The notes beneath the pieces are model-generated. The model had not been told where the DNA came from. It saw only the letters and a list, made by a program, of their open reading frames with translations, and searched no databases. Below are positions 45,009 to 55,383 of a stretch of 64,000 nt of DNA, piece after piece. How positions within the stretch are numbered: the first letter of the stretch is position 1; each line of letters opens with the position of its first letter. The DNA is from Silene conica (taxonomy: Eukaryota; Streptophyta; Magnoliopsida; Caryophyllales; Caryophyllaceae). The stretch spans positions 78,986,861-79,050,860 of the forward strand of contig CM055316.2 in NCBI GenBank assembly GCA_029255685.2, read 5' to 3'. Made by a program: the position numbers and the translations under genes.

Positions 45009-45821
45009 TGTTGGCATTAAGTCCAAGGTCGGTAATAATTCAATGTAAAAGGATGACCTTGGCATTCCTTGTTTTAAGGAAATTGTCTAGCAAAATCTAT
45101 GAATGTGTTTTGCAGTTCAAAGGTGCACAGGAGCATGCATAGTGTTGCATAGTGTTTGCTTTGACTTTGTGGTATAAACATGTATGGACGCATGTTTGGT
45201 TTGTCAAGTTTAGCGGCTGCAAACTTGACTCTAAGGTATTATAAATACCTTGCTCATTTCATTGGTTTTGGCAGAGGGAAGGAAACAAAGAGTGCTCTAC
45301 ATCGAAATTGTAAGCATCTCTTTGGTATTATACTTCACTGGAATTTTGGTGGAGTATAAGGCAGGCCTTACGGAATTTGTAAGGTACTCACACAAATAAA
45401 CAAGGGGTTGTGTTTCGGGTAACGGTTCAACCGGGTTTGAGTGTGTGAGGCAGTATAACGGGTCTTCTCTTACAATAATTTAGAGGGTTACTCTAGGGGC
45501 ATAATTGGTAGTGTTTTTCAATTATACTGGTGGTCTAGAGGGTACTAGTTTGTATTCCTAAATTATTGTCGGGTCCAAATTCGGTGTGTAATTTGGTACC
45601 GGTTACGTTGTACTGGCACTATCTTTATAGTGGCACTATTTTATAGTGGATTCAGTCTTTTTGGCTGGTGGGTTTTACCTCCGTCTTGGAGGGTTTTGCC
45701 CTGGGTATTGACCCTAAATCTTGTCTCAACTTATTATTAGCTTGTGGTTTATTTTACTTTTACATTATATATCGATCGGTGCTTCCGTTGCGTGTGGGAG
45801 ATTGGAGCTAATTTCCCAACA
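45009..45821 (+). repeat. 3' LTR of the gag-only Copia
   Basis: Partner of 42608-43420. Followed by the TSD copy TTTAC at 45822-45826. Confidence 0.88.
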
Positions 45822-46138
45822 TTTACATCTACAAGCCCATGAAGACCCGGTCAAAGATTTAAGAGAATCCACCCCTAACGAGTCATCTTTAAAAAATTTG
45901 TTGAAGAACACACGACTCAACAATAATAATAACCACAAAATAATATTATTTCTTCATTATCTTCTTAGTTATTCACTCATATCCTTTTGATTTTTTTTTT
46001 TAATAATTCATATCCATATATTTCCATAATTTGCTTGTAGACAATCTCCATGAATGGTTGTATGCTGCGGACTGCGGTAAGGTTTCGGCAGTTGCGAATC
46101 TATATTTCTGGGTATTAATAAAATTTATAACTTAACTA

Positions 46139-46264
46139 AGTGGTGTTAGTTCAGTGGTATTGATTTAAACCTTAAAGTTTGCAGAAATGCAGGAGTTGAG
46201 AGATCAGCCCCGAAGGGGTGGCTTACATGGGTCCGGGGATTAAACCCCTCGTCATCAAAAAAAA
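46139..46264 (+). mobile_element. tRNA-derived SINE, copy D, internally deleted
   Basis: Begins AGTGGTGTTAGTTCAGTGG and ends CGTCATC followed by an A-run. The stretch with the B box seen in copies C and E is missing, so it could not be transcribed from its own promoter. Confidence 0.8.
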
Positions 46265-46459
46265 GATTATAACATTAAAAACGCAAAAATATAATTCCTC
46301 GAATCAAGGTCGTCTCTAACATTACAAGGATTTTGTCCAATATTTTAAAGCTAAACCACTTTTAACCATAACTTATCTCGCCGAAGTAGTGTAAATAGCA
46401 AATAAGTTGATGCAGGTTCGAACATTTTTAAGCAGAGACTAAACTCAGGTACTCTGAAA

Positions 46460-46530
46460 CAGTGGCAGACCCAGCATTTTTGTGCAAGGGGATACAAAAT
46501 TTTTTTTGACGTGTATCTAAGGAAATATTT
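46460..46530 (+). mobile_element. hAT 5' end fragment
   Basis: CAGTGGCAGACCCAGC start resembles the CAGAGGCGTATCCAGG start of 24500-25326. Only the terminal piece is present. Confidence 0.45.
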
Positions 46531-46664
46531 CTATATTTTGACTTTTTTTCCTATATTAATTAATATTTATCCCGAGTCGCATTTTATTTGCGATTCTTAT
46601 ATGTACTCTCTTTAAAAAAATGTAAATAAATGAAGTATATGATTCTCATTTCAAAGTAAGAGAT

Positions 46665-46743
46665 AAGATAGAAAATTCTTACGCTATCTTCTACTTTTTT
46701 ATATTCGTTATTACGCACTGATGTTTTCGAAGACACTATATAA
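46665..46743 (+). promoter_or_regulatory. JIP-D core promoter with inverted repeat
   Basis: AAGATAG and CTATCTT arms (46665-46690), and TATATAA at 46737-46743. Confidence 0.55.
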
Positions 46744-46815
46744 ACAACTTAGGTGGTAGTATTGTAAGGGCAAGCAAGACGCAGCGTAGAAATCATTAAC
46801 ATCTTCACAATCAAG

Positions 46816-46957
46816 GTAAGAAAGAGTTTGGTGCATGAAACTAATAATTAGTGTTATTGTTATTTATTAAATAAATTCATATTTGTTTTTTTATCACTTT
46901 TGCTGTTTTGAAATAATCTAAGGGATTCTTGTTTTTGTGTAATGTGTACCATTAAAG
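46816..46957 (+). other. JIP-D 5'-UTR intron (predicted)
   Basis: 142 bases, AATCAAG|GTAAG to ATTAAAG|CTC. Confidence 0.6.
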
Positions 46958-46967
46958 CTCAATCAAT

Positions 46968-47612
46968 ATGGCCTCGGCGCAAGTACAAAATGTCAATGTT
47001 TGTGAAAAGAATGTCAAGCAGCCACAAAATGGTACCCAAGCCACCATGAACAACCAGACCCATTTTGCTATGACCTTGGATAGATCTCATAGCTGGTCAG
47101 GTGTTCCGGTTGGCAGTTTCCCGGCCACGATTTTTCCCAAAACCAGTGCCATATTTACCCACTTGAAGGGAAACTTTTTTGGTTCCAAAGCCGCCGTGGT
47201 GTACAATGGCAAAAATGCAGCAGGCATGGATTGTTCGTGGGTTTTAGCATGGCATGCACCTGCCGATAACACAGCACCCCTACCTCCTAACAGGGTAAAT
47301 AAGAATTATTTTAAAATGCACATATTTATATTGGGTCGTGATACGTTGATTAATCAATTTAATTATATGGTTGCTGTTTATTTTCCTCAAACATTCTAAA
47401 TTTATTACTTGGTTTACGTGTAGGTATATGTTGTGTGTGGCCCAAAAGCATCCATTGCCAATTTGACCTTTGATCAAATTCAGCAAAACTTGGACACTGC
47501 ATTAACTTTTGGCACTTTTACTGACTCGGCTACCAAGATACAAGTTGACGGTAACATAAGTGACGCAGTCCCAGAGATTGCTACTCTTATCGCTGACTTT
47601 AAACTTATCTAA
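46968..47612 (+). CDS. JIP-23-like jasmonate-induced protein homolog, copy D
   Basis: Exons 46968-47294 and 47424-47612, phase-0 intron of 129 bases, 171 residues. The N-terminus MASAQVQNVNVCEKN differs from A at three places. It has NAAGMDCSW where the others have IEC or MEC, and PKASIAN where A-C have PKAAIAN. It shares PKTSAIF and KIQVDG with A, so A and D group together in the coding part. The conserved blocks HSWSG, GSFPA, KAAVVYNGKN and SWVLAWHAP are all present. The start is the shared ATG after the 5'-UTR acceptor. Soluble, no targeting signal. Looks intact. Family name inferred as for copy A. Confidence 0.8.
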
Positions 47613-48550
47613 TTAATAAAGCCATGGATCCATAGTAATCCAAATATACAACATAATGTAATAAATAAAGGGTTGAAAAATTACCGTGTAATCAATGCCT
47701 TAATGTTTGCTTGGAGTGTATGTACACTGGTTTCTATGCTATTTACCTATTAAAAAGGTTAAATAAATCACTTAATGGAGTAATAATTATGATTATGTAT
47801 TTCTTTTCTGTCCTCTATTTACTATGATATATTTTCGCGCCTAGATACATGTACATTGTACAACCACGCTTGAAGACGAGAGCGCGATATTGAAGCTAAT
47901 GTTCGCTTAGTCCCTTAAAATATTTGATTGGCTTTCAATAATGTACAACCTTTGACATCAAATATACATATTTAAAGAGTTCCGGTAAATCCACGTAATT
48001 TTCCTTATTAGATCCACATAAAGCATTACTGAATTAATTTTGAAATAACTGTCAATGTTTATTTGCGTTGTGCAAATATTACATTCTTATTCTAATTTAT
48101 TTCGTAAACAATAATTTATAATTTATAATTTATTTCGTAAACAGTAATTTCTACGTAAAGGATTACATTTATAAGTCAACTTATATATTATTATTAAAAT
48201 TAAATTCTTATCAATATAAATAGAGAAACATCTAAAGTAAATAGGCGCGTCCAATTTTTTTAAAATTGATAAAAACAGGACCCATGCACAAAAAAGATGA
48301 AAAAATTAGTTAATGAAAACCGCCAAGATTTATGTTCAGTACGTAGACGATGATTACATTTGTAATTTCTACCTAAGTATTAAAAAATGACGATTGTTTG
48401 TACGTAGATCGATAAAAGTGAGACACACAACAAAGAAAAGCGAATTAATTATCGAAAAACCGTTTTAGTTTATGTTTTGTATGTAAACTATCACATTTAC
48501 GATTTGTACGTAAATATTAAAAAATAACGATGGCTTATACGTAAATATTA
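47613..48550 (+). other. JIP-D 3' flank, no gene
   Basis: Shared with units B and C. It serves as the unfilled reference site for insertions at 30137, 40484 and 41616. Short direct repeats ATAATTTATAATTTAT near 48112. Confidence 0.6.
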
Positions 48551-48846
48551 CTCCCTCCTATTCATAATAACCTTCCCTATTTCCTTTTTCGTCTATTCAC
48601 AATATCTTCCCTATTTCCTTATTTAGTAAAGCTTTTATACATATTTTATTCACCTCACCCCACCAAATACCCCACCATACTCATACTTTATACTTATTTT
48701 AATCACCTTACTCACAACAATTACCCCACAATACATACCCTCTCTCCAATTACCCAACCTCACACCAATACTTTCCAATATAATAATCCTCTCCTTATTC
48801 TCCGTGCCTTCCCCGAATAGGGAAGGTTATTACGAATAGGAGGGAG
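48551..48846. mobile_element. Stowaway-like (Tc1/mariner) MITE
   Basis: 296 bp flanked by TA. The ends CTCCCTCCTATTC and GAATAGGAGGGAG extend to about 31 bp of near-perfect TIR. No coding sequence. Confidence 0.92.
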
Positions 48847-48848
48847 TA

Positions 48849-49568
48849 ATAAAAAATGATTTACGAATACTAATATTATTTTTGTAAAATCAAGATCATT
48901 TCAATCATTTTGATGCATCCATATGTGCACATAATTTCTTTTTAACTGCAAATGTCGGTCCCACAACGAATAATCCTGAATTTTATTACTAAAACTGACT
49001 ATATTTATGTTATGTATATAAATGTTTACGTTTATGTTTGTACATAAATATTAATGATTAATTTAAATTAATAATAATTCGGTCCAAATGTTTATAACAT
49101 TAATAAATTGCAATAAATTACACCAATTAATACAAATAAATACAAATAATTTTATTGGACTATTGTAGATATAGAAGAAAAATTCTTAACTTCATCATCA
49201 AACTTTTATTATACAGATATATATATTTATATAAATGGGTAAAACTACCTCTCACAAGCGGTTATGTAATGTGATGAAACAAGGCCATAAGTGTTTTGGA
49301 AAACACATTATATCAGTAAATAAAAAGTTGGGCATTTTGGAATTATATGCCAAATGAGTGGATTTACTATTTAATCCAAAAGGGATGGGATCTACCTTGC
49401 ATTACTAACGTGTGTGAATAAATTCTCTACCAAAATGATAAGAATTCTAGATTAATATGAGCAAAGAGAGGATATATTCTTTTGAAAAGACAGTTTTTTT
49501 AAATAAGTTATGTTATATATTTAATAAAATCAAACTTCGTCAAATATGAAAAATTCACTTAGAAACTC
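48849..49568. other. Unit D distal flank, no gene
   Basis: About 49140-49500 is shared with 24356-25565 and gives the unfilled site for the hAT at 24500. No coding feature. Confidence 0.55.
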
Positions 49569-50620
49569 AGTGGTGTTAGTCCAGCGGTAACTGAGTTAAA
49601 TTTTAAAGCTTGCAGAAATGCAGGAGATGAGAGGTCTCAGGTTCGATTACCAGCTAAGGCGATGACCACTTGGCCACTGCAACTCCCAAAAGGGATGGCT
49701 TACATGGTACATGTAGTGGTGGTGCGGGAATGCATGGTGTTAGAATTATAAAGAGAATAACATTAGGAATAGAATATTATTGATTTGTAGTCTTACATTG
49801 ATACGTGACGATGTATTTATAATACATCGTCAAACCCTAGAAAGGTAAACCTAAAGATAGACGGGCCTAATATAGGCCCAATTCCTAATACCCTCCCGCA
49901 ATCGTAAAGGCAGTAGGTAAGACGAATTTTACGATTGGAGAAATAACATAAAAAAAAAACATAAGAAATACAAGGAAAACACAGAATAAAAGGAAAAAAT
50001 CAAAATCTTCATCTCTTCTTCGTCTTCATTTAAATCTTCATCTCCGCAAGGTTGGTAAGATTAACGAGTATTAAGACTCGCGAGAAAGACTCCGAACAAG
50101 AACGTTAATTTTTTCGGACTTGTCGGAATAATGAGTTAATTTGCAGGAACTCTATCGAACCTGACAAATATCAATAAGACGGAAATTATCCGTTAAAATT
50201 TCAAAATCTGGAGAACGTTAATTTTTTTTCAGCCTCCAAACAAATTAAGTACCAACTTAAACGGAGTAGAAAATTTTTTGAATCGGATTTCGAAGAAGAG
50301 AATTGGATTTCTTTTTTTTTTTTTTTTTTAATTCATGAAAACGAGAATTTGCAGGAATAGCAAATCATCCTATTGATTTATTGGCAGAAGCAAGGTGACT
50401 TGTAATTCAACGTTGCTTTTCTTTTTTTTTTTTTTTTTTTTTTTTGTTTTTGAAAAGAATCCCACCGGTGGGTGTAAATATTCGGCCATCCACCGGTAAG
50501 AATGCGGAAGCGTGTTTTAGAGTCCTCAAGAAAGAGGCTCTGATACCATGTTAGAATTATAAAGAGAATAACATTAGGAATAGAATATTATTGATTTGTA
50601 GTCTTACATTGATACGTGAC

Positions 50621-53600
50621 TATAAGAATATTATTTCCCTTGAAATCTTTATTCATTCAAACATGAGAATATATACACAGGAGTAGTAACGTATGCCTTT
50701 AGTGAAGGCTACAAATAAGGAAACAACTAGCTAAATATATGCACCAATAATATTTACTAGGAATACAAAAGGAATATACTGTGGTATATTCTAATAGGCT
50801 CCCTCAGTCGAAGCGGGAGGAGGCCGTATGCTGAGATTGGATCTGAAGTCGTCAAAAAGGACTCGGGGCAGCCCCTTTGTGAAAATATCGGCGTATTGAT
50901 AGCGCGTGGGAACATGACGAACTTGTACTTGACCGACGACAACTTTTTCGCGAACAAAATGGATGTCGATTTCAATATGTTTGGTCCGTTGATGATTAAC
51001 GGGATTGCCGGATAAGTAAATAGCAGATATGTTGTCACAGTAAATGATAGTGGCTGATTTAATAGGGCATTGTAATTCCAGGAGTAAATTTCGAATCCAG
51101 CAGGACTCGGCTACAACGTTGGCCACGGCTCTATATTCGGCTTCGGCGCTTGATTTGGAGATGGTTGCTTGCCGTTTAGAGGACCATGAGATGAGATTGT
51201 TACCAAGATAAACACAGTAACCGGATGTGGAACGTCTTGTATCCGGGCAGCCGGCCCAGTCGGCATCACTATAAGCACTGAGAGAGTCAGTTTTAGAGAC
51301 AGAGAGGTGTAGGCCATAGTGAGAAGTGCCTTGTAAATATCGAATGATGCGTTTGAGGGCACCGAAGTGGGCCTCCCGTGGGTCATGCATATACAGACAT
51401 ATTTGTTGGACCGCATATGAGATGTCGGGACGAGTGAACGTGAGATATTGAAGAGCACCTGCTAGGCTTCGGAAAAGAGAGGGATCCGAGACTGGTTTGC
51501 CCGAGTTGGCGCCAAGTTTTGGGTTGGTGTCCACGGGAGTACGAGCAGGTTTACATGAGGACATATTAGCACGAGCAATAATGTCGGTGGCATATTTCTG
51601 TTGATGTAAAAATAGACCGGACTTATGACGGACCGCCGAAATGCCAAGGAAATAATTTAACGGCCCAAGATCGGTCATAGCAAACTCTTTACCGAGAAGA
51701 GCAAGAGTGTCATCACGTAGTTGGGTGGTTGAGGTTGTAAGTATTATATCATCTACGTAGAGTAAAATATATGCCACTTGCTTGTCATGATGATATGTGA
51801 ATAATGAGGGGTCGGACTTATTGTTCGAAAAACCAAGAGTGACAACAAATGAGGCGAACCGTTGGTACCATGCGCGTGGGGCCTGCTTTAGACCGTAGAG
51901 GGATTTTTTGAGGAGGCAGACATGGTCCGGTCTTTGACGGTCTCGGAAACCTGGTGGTTGGTGCATATAAACTGTCTCATCAAGTCGGCCATGGAGGAAG
52001 GCGTTTTTGACGTCAAGTTGATGGATGGGCCAGTTTTTAGAGACTGCTAGACTGAGTACGGTGCGTATCGTTGTTGGTTTGACAACAGGACTAAAGGTTT
52101 CGTCACAGTCAACGCCCACCTGTTGAGACCTGCCATTGACAACAAGCCGAGCTTTGTATCGCTCCAAGTCACCGTTAGCTTTGAATTTATGCTTAAACAA
52201 CCATAGACACCGGGTAATATTGACATTAGGTGGTCGAGGCACAAGAATCCAAGTCTTATTCTTAAGTAAAGCGTCATATTCATCTTTCATGGCCTGATTC
52301 CAATGACGGTCTTTAAGGGCAGTGAGGGGATTCTTGGGAATAGGTGAAAGTTCGGTTGTAACACAAAGGTCAAAGTGGGTCTTGGGTTTGAATATTCCGT
52401 GTTTAGCGCGGGTCGTCATTTGTGGAGAAGGGGGGCTGACATGGGTTGAAACAGCGTGGGAAGGCGGACCTGGGCTGGTCGTGGGAGAGGGTGGGTCTGG
52501 GCTGGTAAGGGGGGAAAGGCCAGACTCAGTTGGGCCCGTGGTATGCATCTGTGGAGGGGCAGAGGCAATTGGGCTGGTAGGAGGGGATGGGCCAGACGCA
52601 GGGGTTGTAGGTCCAGATTGATTTAGGGGGGTGTTTTGTGGGATTGGGCCGTCTGGGGTTATATTTTGGAGTTGAAGGCTGGTGTAAGGATTGGGCTCCT
52701 GGTCTAGGAATTGATAGGAGGATGTTGGTTTCGGTATGGTTTGGGCATAGGGAAACACGGTTTCATCAAATGTGACATGCCGGGAGATAAAAATCTTACG
52801 AGAAATCAAGTCCAAACATTTATAACCGCGGTGATTTGACGGGTATCCGAGGAAAACACATGGGGTAGCACGAGGGGCCAATTTGTGGGTTGTGGTAGGT
52901 GGTACGTGGGGATAGGACAAGCATCCAAAAGTCCTAAGGTTAGCATAGGCCGGGTTTCGTTTGTACAAGCTCGATGTGGGTGAGGTGTATTGATTGGCTT
53001 TGCTAGGTAGGATGTTGTGTATGTAGGTGGCCATGGCTAAGGCATGGTGCCACATGTTGGGGGGCATGTGAGCATGAAGTAGGAGGGTGCGAATCGTGTT
53101 ATTGATAGTGCGGATTTTGCGCTCGGCTTTCCCATTTTGTGGGGATGTGTGAGGGCATGAAAACCGAAACAATAGGCCACGATCTGCAAAAAATTTGTGG
53201 AGAGGGGTATTATTGAACTCACGACCGTTGTCACATTGTAGGGTTTTTATGGGAAGATTAAATTGTGTGGTAATCATGGTATAAAAAGTGGTAAAGATGT
53301 TAGTGACTTGGGTCTTAGTCGTGAGAGGGAAAGTCCACAAAAAGTTTGTGTAGTCGTCAAGAAATAAAATATAGTAGCGATGATTGAGAGTACTCAAAAC
53401 AGGGGACGTCCAAAGATCAGTATGCACAATATCAAATGGTAACAAAGTGGTATTTAAAGAGTCATAAAATGGCAATTTAATGTGTTTACCCAATTGACAA
53501 GCATGACAAACAACAAGTTTATTGCTAGGACGACAAACAATGTTTTTATGAGTGCGTAAAGAATTAAAAATGTCGGAGCCGGGATGTCCTAGACGTCCGT

Positions 53601-55364
53601 GCCAGGTGGAGGCGTCGATGGCAGTAAGGGCTTGGGCTGGTGAACGAGTTGGTGGCGCGGGGTGTAGAGGGTAGAGGTCCCCCGTGCTATTAGTTCTCAT
53701 AATCGGCTTCCCCGTCTTGAGATCCTTCACAGTAAAACCGAGTGGGTCAAATTCAACAGAGACTAGGTTATCAGTGGTGAATTTTCGAACCGAAACTAAG
53801 TTTTTAATTATGTTGGGAACATGCAAAACGTTATTTAAGGTGAGGGATTGGTTGGGGGAGGGAAGGGAGACACTGCCGCGACCAACAATAGGAATCATTT
53901 GACCATTACCGACTACTATATGACGATGACTACTTAATTTAGAATAAGAAGAGAGATTACCATTATTGGATGTCATGTGCGAGGACGCACCCGTGTCCAT
54001 ATAATAGGCATCATCCGGTTGTTGAAGCGATAAAGTCTGCATCACAGCCGCGATATCCGTAGGAACGAAGGCACCCTGCGTTGTACCCGAGACTCCAGAC
54101 TGTGCCAAAAAAACCTGGTTGGGGCGGGGACCGAGTATACCTGCTGCTCGTGACGGAGGGGGGGCAGTCCAACCGGTGGTGGGGTAGGAGCAGGGTGGGA
54201 CAGTCCACCCCTGCTGCTGTGGGGCCTGCCATGGTGACAGAGGAACCCAAGTCCACGTTCCTGATTGTTGCTGGTTTCCGCGGCCGCCACCATTGCCTCC
54301 ACTTGATTGCTGGTTATCGGAAGAGCTATTACGACCACCTTTCCCACGTTTGTTTTTGTTGTTGTTACGGCCCTTCCCCTTATTTGAGTTCGACGTCCCA
54401 TTTTTGTTGTTCGGAGTTGGACGTGAATCAGATTCGGAGGTAGGAGCAGTGGTGTGGGATACATGGAGCGCAGTAGCGTTGGACGTGTTCGCGCGTCGTT
54501 TTTCTTCAAGGGAGAGCATTGAACGGGCCTTATAAAATGAGGGTAGTGGATCACTCTGTTGTATAATAGATGCTACACCGTCATACCCGTCGGAAACTTT
54601 GGTAACCATCTGGAGAACGAGACGCGTCTCCGAGACCGGTGCGCCAACATTGGCGAGTTGGTCGGAGATCATTTTAAGCGCCTGACAATAGGATGAGACG
54701 TCGGGGTAGTTATCCATTTGAATACTAGCAAACTGTTGTTCCAGTAACACGGCCCTGGAGTGTTGGTTGTCAACGAAGATATCCTTAAGACGGTCCCATG
54801 TGGTTTGAGCAGAGGCACCGGGTTCTAGGATAGTGTGAAGAAGGTCAAGAGAGATGGTACTGTAAATCCATTGCTTGACAATCGCATCGAGTCGGGTCCA
54901 CTGAGCATCTTTGTTGATCACCGCGTCTTTGTCGGGAGCGATGTGATCGATGACGTCAAATGCTCGAGCGGTGTTAAGGAACAACTCGACCCAGGAGGCG
55001 TAGTGAGCAGTTTCGGATTCGAGAGTGATTTGGACGTAGTTTTTGATATTAGAGACGGAATAGGCCTGGTGAAACGTGGTTTTCGGGTTGCTGGTACCAT
55101 TAGTCATGGCTGCAAAGTGAAGGGAAGAAGAAGGAGATAGATAGGAGCGGAAGTTTTGAAGAGGATCTTTGTTTTTGGGGTGATACCATATAAGAATATT
55201 ATTTCCCTTGAAATCTTTATTCATTCAAACATGAGAATATATACACAGGAGTAGTAACGTATGCCTTTAGTGAAGGCTACAAATAAGGAAACAACTAGCT
55301 AAATATATGCACCAATAATATTTACTAGGAATACAAAAGGAATATACTGTGGTATATTCTAATA
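50621..55364 (-). mobile_element. Copia LTR retrotransposon 3, looks whole
   Basis: LTRs 50621-50796 and 55189-55364 (176 bp) appear identical. TSD GTGAC (50616-50620 and 55365-55369). The primer-binding site complement TGATACCA at 55181-55188 adjoins the 5' LTR. One continuous gag-pol frame; no breaks seen. Identical LTRs mean a very recent insertion, below the resolution of 176 bp. Confidence 0.95.
50791..55107 (-). CDS. Gag-pol polyprotein of Copia 3
   Basis: Continuous frame of about 1,438 residues from the ATG at 55107 (MTNGTSNPKTTF). The frame is open further upstream into the LTR, but this start lies past the primer-binding site. Order: gag of about 250 residues followed by a Gly/Asn/Gln-rich basic stretch without an evident CCHC knuckle, protease (DTGAS), integrase (HHCC and DDE core), reverse transcriptase (YVDDI) and RNase H. 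The stop lies just inside the 3' LTR. Typical Copia order and length. Confidence 0.92.
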   Translation of the reverse strand: MTNGTSNPKTTFHQAYSVSNIKNYVQITLESETAHYASWVELFLNTARAFDVIDHIAPDKDAVINKDAQWTRLDAIVKQWIYSTISLDLLHTILEPGASAQTTWDRLKDIFVDNQHSRAVLLEQQFASIQMDNYPDVSSYCQALKMISDQLANVGAPVSETRLVLQMVTKVSDGYDGVASIIQQSDPLPSFYKARSMLSLEEKRRANTSNATALHVSHTTAPTSESDSRPTPNNKNGTSNSNKGKGRNNNKNKRGKGGRNSSSDNQQSSGGNGGGRGNQQQSGTWTWVPLSPWQAPQQQGWTVPPCSYPTTGWTAPPPSRAAGILGPRPNQVFLAQSGVSGTTQGAFVPTDIAAVMQTLSLQQPDDAYYMDTGASSHMTSNNGNLSSYSKLSSHRHIVVGNGQMIPIVGRGSVSLPSPNQSLTLNNVLHVPNIIKNLVSVRKFTTDNLVSVEFDPLGFTVKDLKTGKPIMRTNSTGDLYPLHPAPPTRSPAQALTAIDASTWHGRLGHPGSDIFNSLRTHKNIVCRPSNKLVVCHACQLGKHIKLPFYDSLNTTLLPFDIVHTDLWTSPVLSTLNHRYYILFLDDYTNFLWTFPLTTKTQVTNIFTTFYTMITTQFNLPIKTLQCDNGREFNNTPLHKFFADRGLLFRFSCPHTSPQNGKAERKIRTINNTIRTLLLHAHMPPNMWHHALAMATYIHNILPSKANQYTSPTSSLYKRNPAYANLRTFGCLSYPHVPPTTTHKLAPRATPCVFLGYPSNHRGYKCLDLISRKIFISRHVTFDETVFPYAQTIPKPTSSYQFLDQEPNPYTSLQLQNITPDGPIPQNTPLNQSGPTTPASGPSPPTSPIASAPPQMHTTGPTESGLSPLTSPDPPSPTTSPGPPSHAVSTHVSPPSPQMTTRAKHGIFKPKTHFDLCVTTELSPIPKNPLTALKDRHWNQAMKDEYDALLKNKTWILVPRPPNVNITRCLWLFKHKFKANGDLERYKARLVVNGRSQQVGVDCDETFSPVVKPTTIRTVLSLAVSKNWPIHQLDVKNAFLHGRLDETVYMHQPPGFRDRQRPDHVCLLKKSLYGLKQAPRAWYQRFASFVVTLGFSNNKSDPSLFTYHHDKQVAYILLYVDDIILTTSTTQLRDDTLALLGKEFAMTDLGPLNYFLGISAVRHKSGLFLHQQKYATDIIARANMSSCKPARTPVDTNPKLGANSGKPVSDPSLFRSLAGALQYLTFTRPDISYAVQQICLYMHDPREAHFGALKRIIRYLQGTSHYGLHLSVSKTDSLSAYSDADWAGCPDTRRSTSGYCVYLGNNLISWSSKRQATISKSSAEAEYRAVANVVAESCWIRNLLLELQCPIKSATIIYCDNISAIYLSGNPVNHQRTKHIEIDIHFVREKVVVGQVQVRHVPTRYQYADIFTKGLPRVLFDDFRSNLSIRPPPASTEGAY

Positions 55365-55383
55365 GTGACGATGTATTTATAAT

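Larger units (their letters stand above)
42608..45821 (+). mobile_element. Copia derivative with gag and protease only (TR-GAG-like)
   Basis: LTRs 42608-43420 and 45009-45821 (813 bp each, 2 differences, 0.25 percent) are flanked by the TSD TTTAC. Primer-binding site TGGTATCAGAGC begins at 43423; purine tract GAAGGGGGAGAAA lies before the 3' LTR. The interior is only 1.6 kb: one open frame for gag plus a protease-like part, with no integrase, RT or RNase H. LTR age is about 0.1-0.2 million years. It would depend on a related full element for copying. Confidence 0.88.
45927..49568 (+). repeat. JIP array unit D
   Basis: Starts where homology with the left part of unit C begins. Contains SINE D, a hAT 5' scrap at about 46460, JIP copy D, a Stowaway MITE (48551-48846) and the downstream flank shared with 24356-25565. 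The upstream part between about 46530 and 46560 lacks the stretch present in the other units. Confidence 0.75.
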
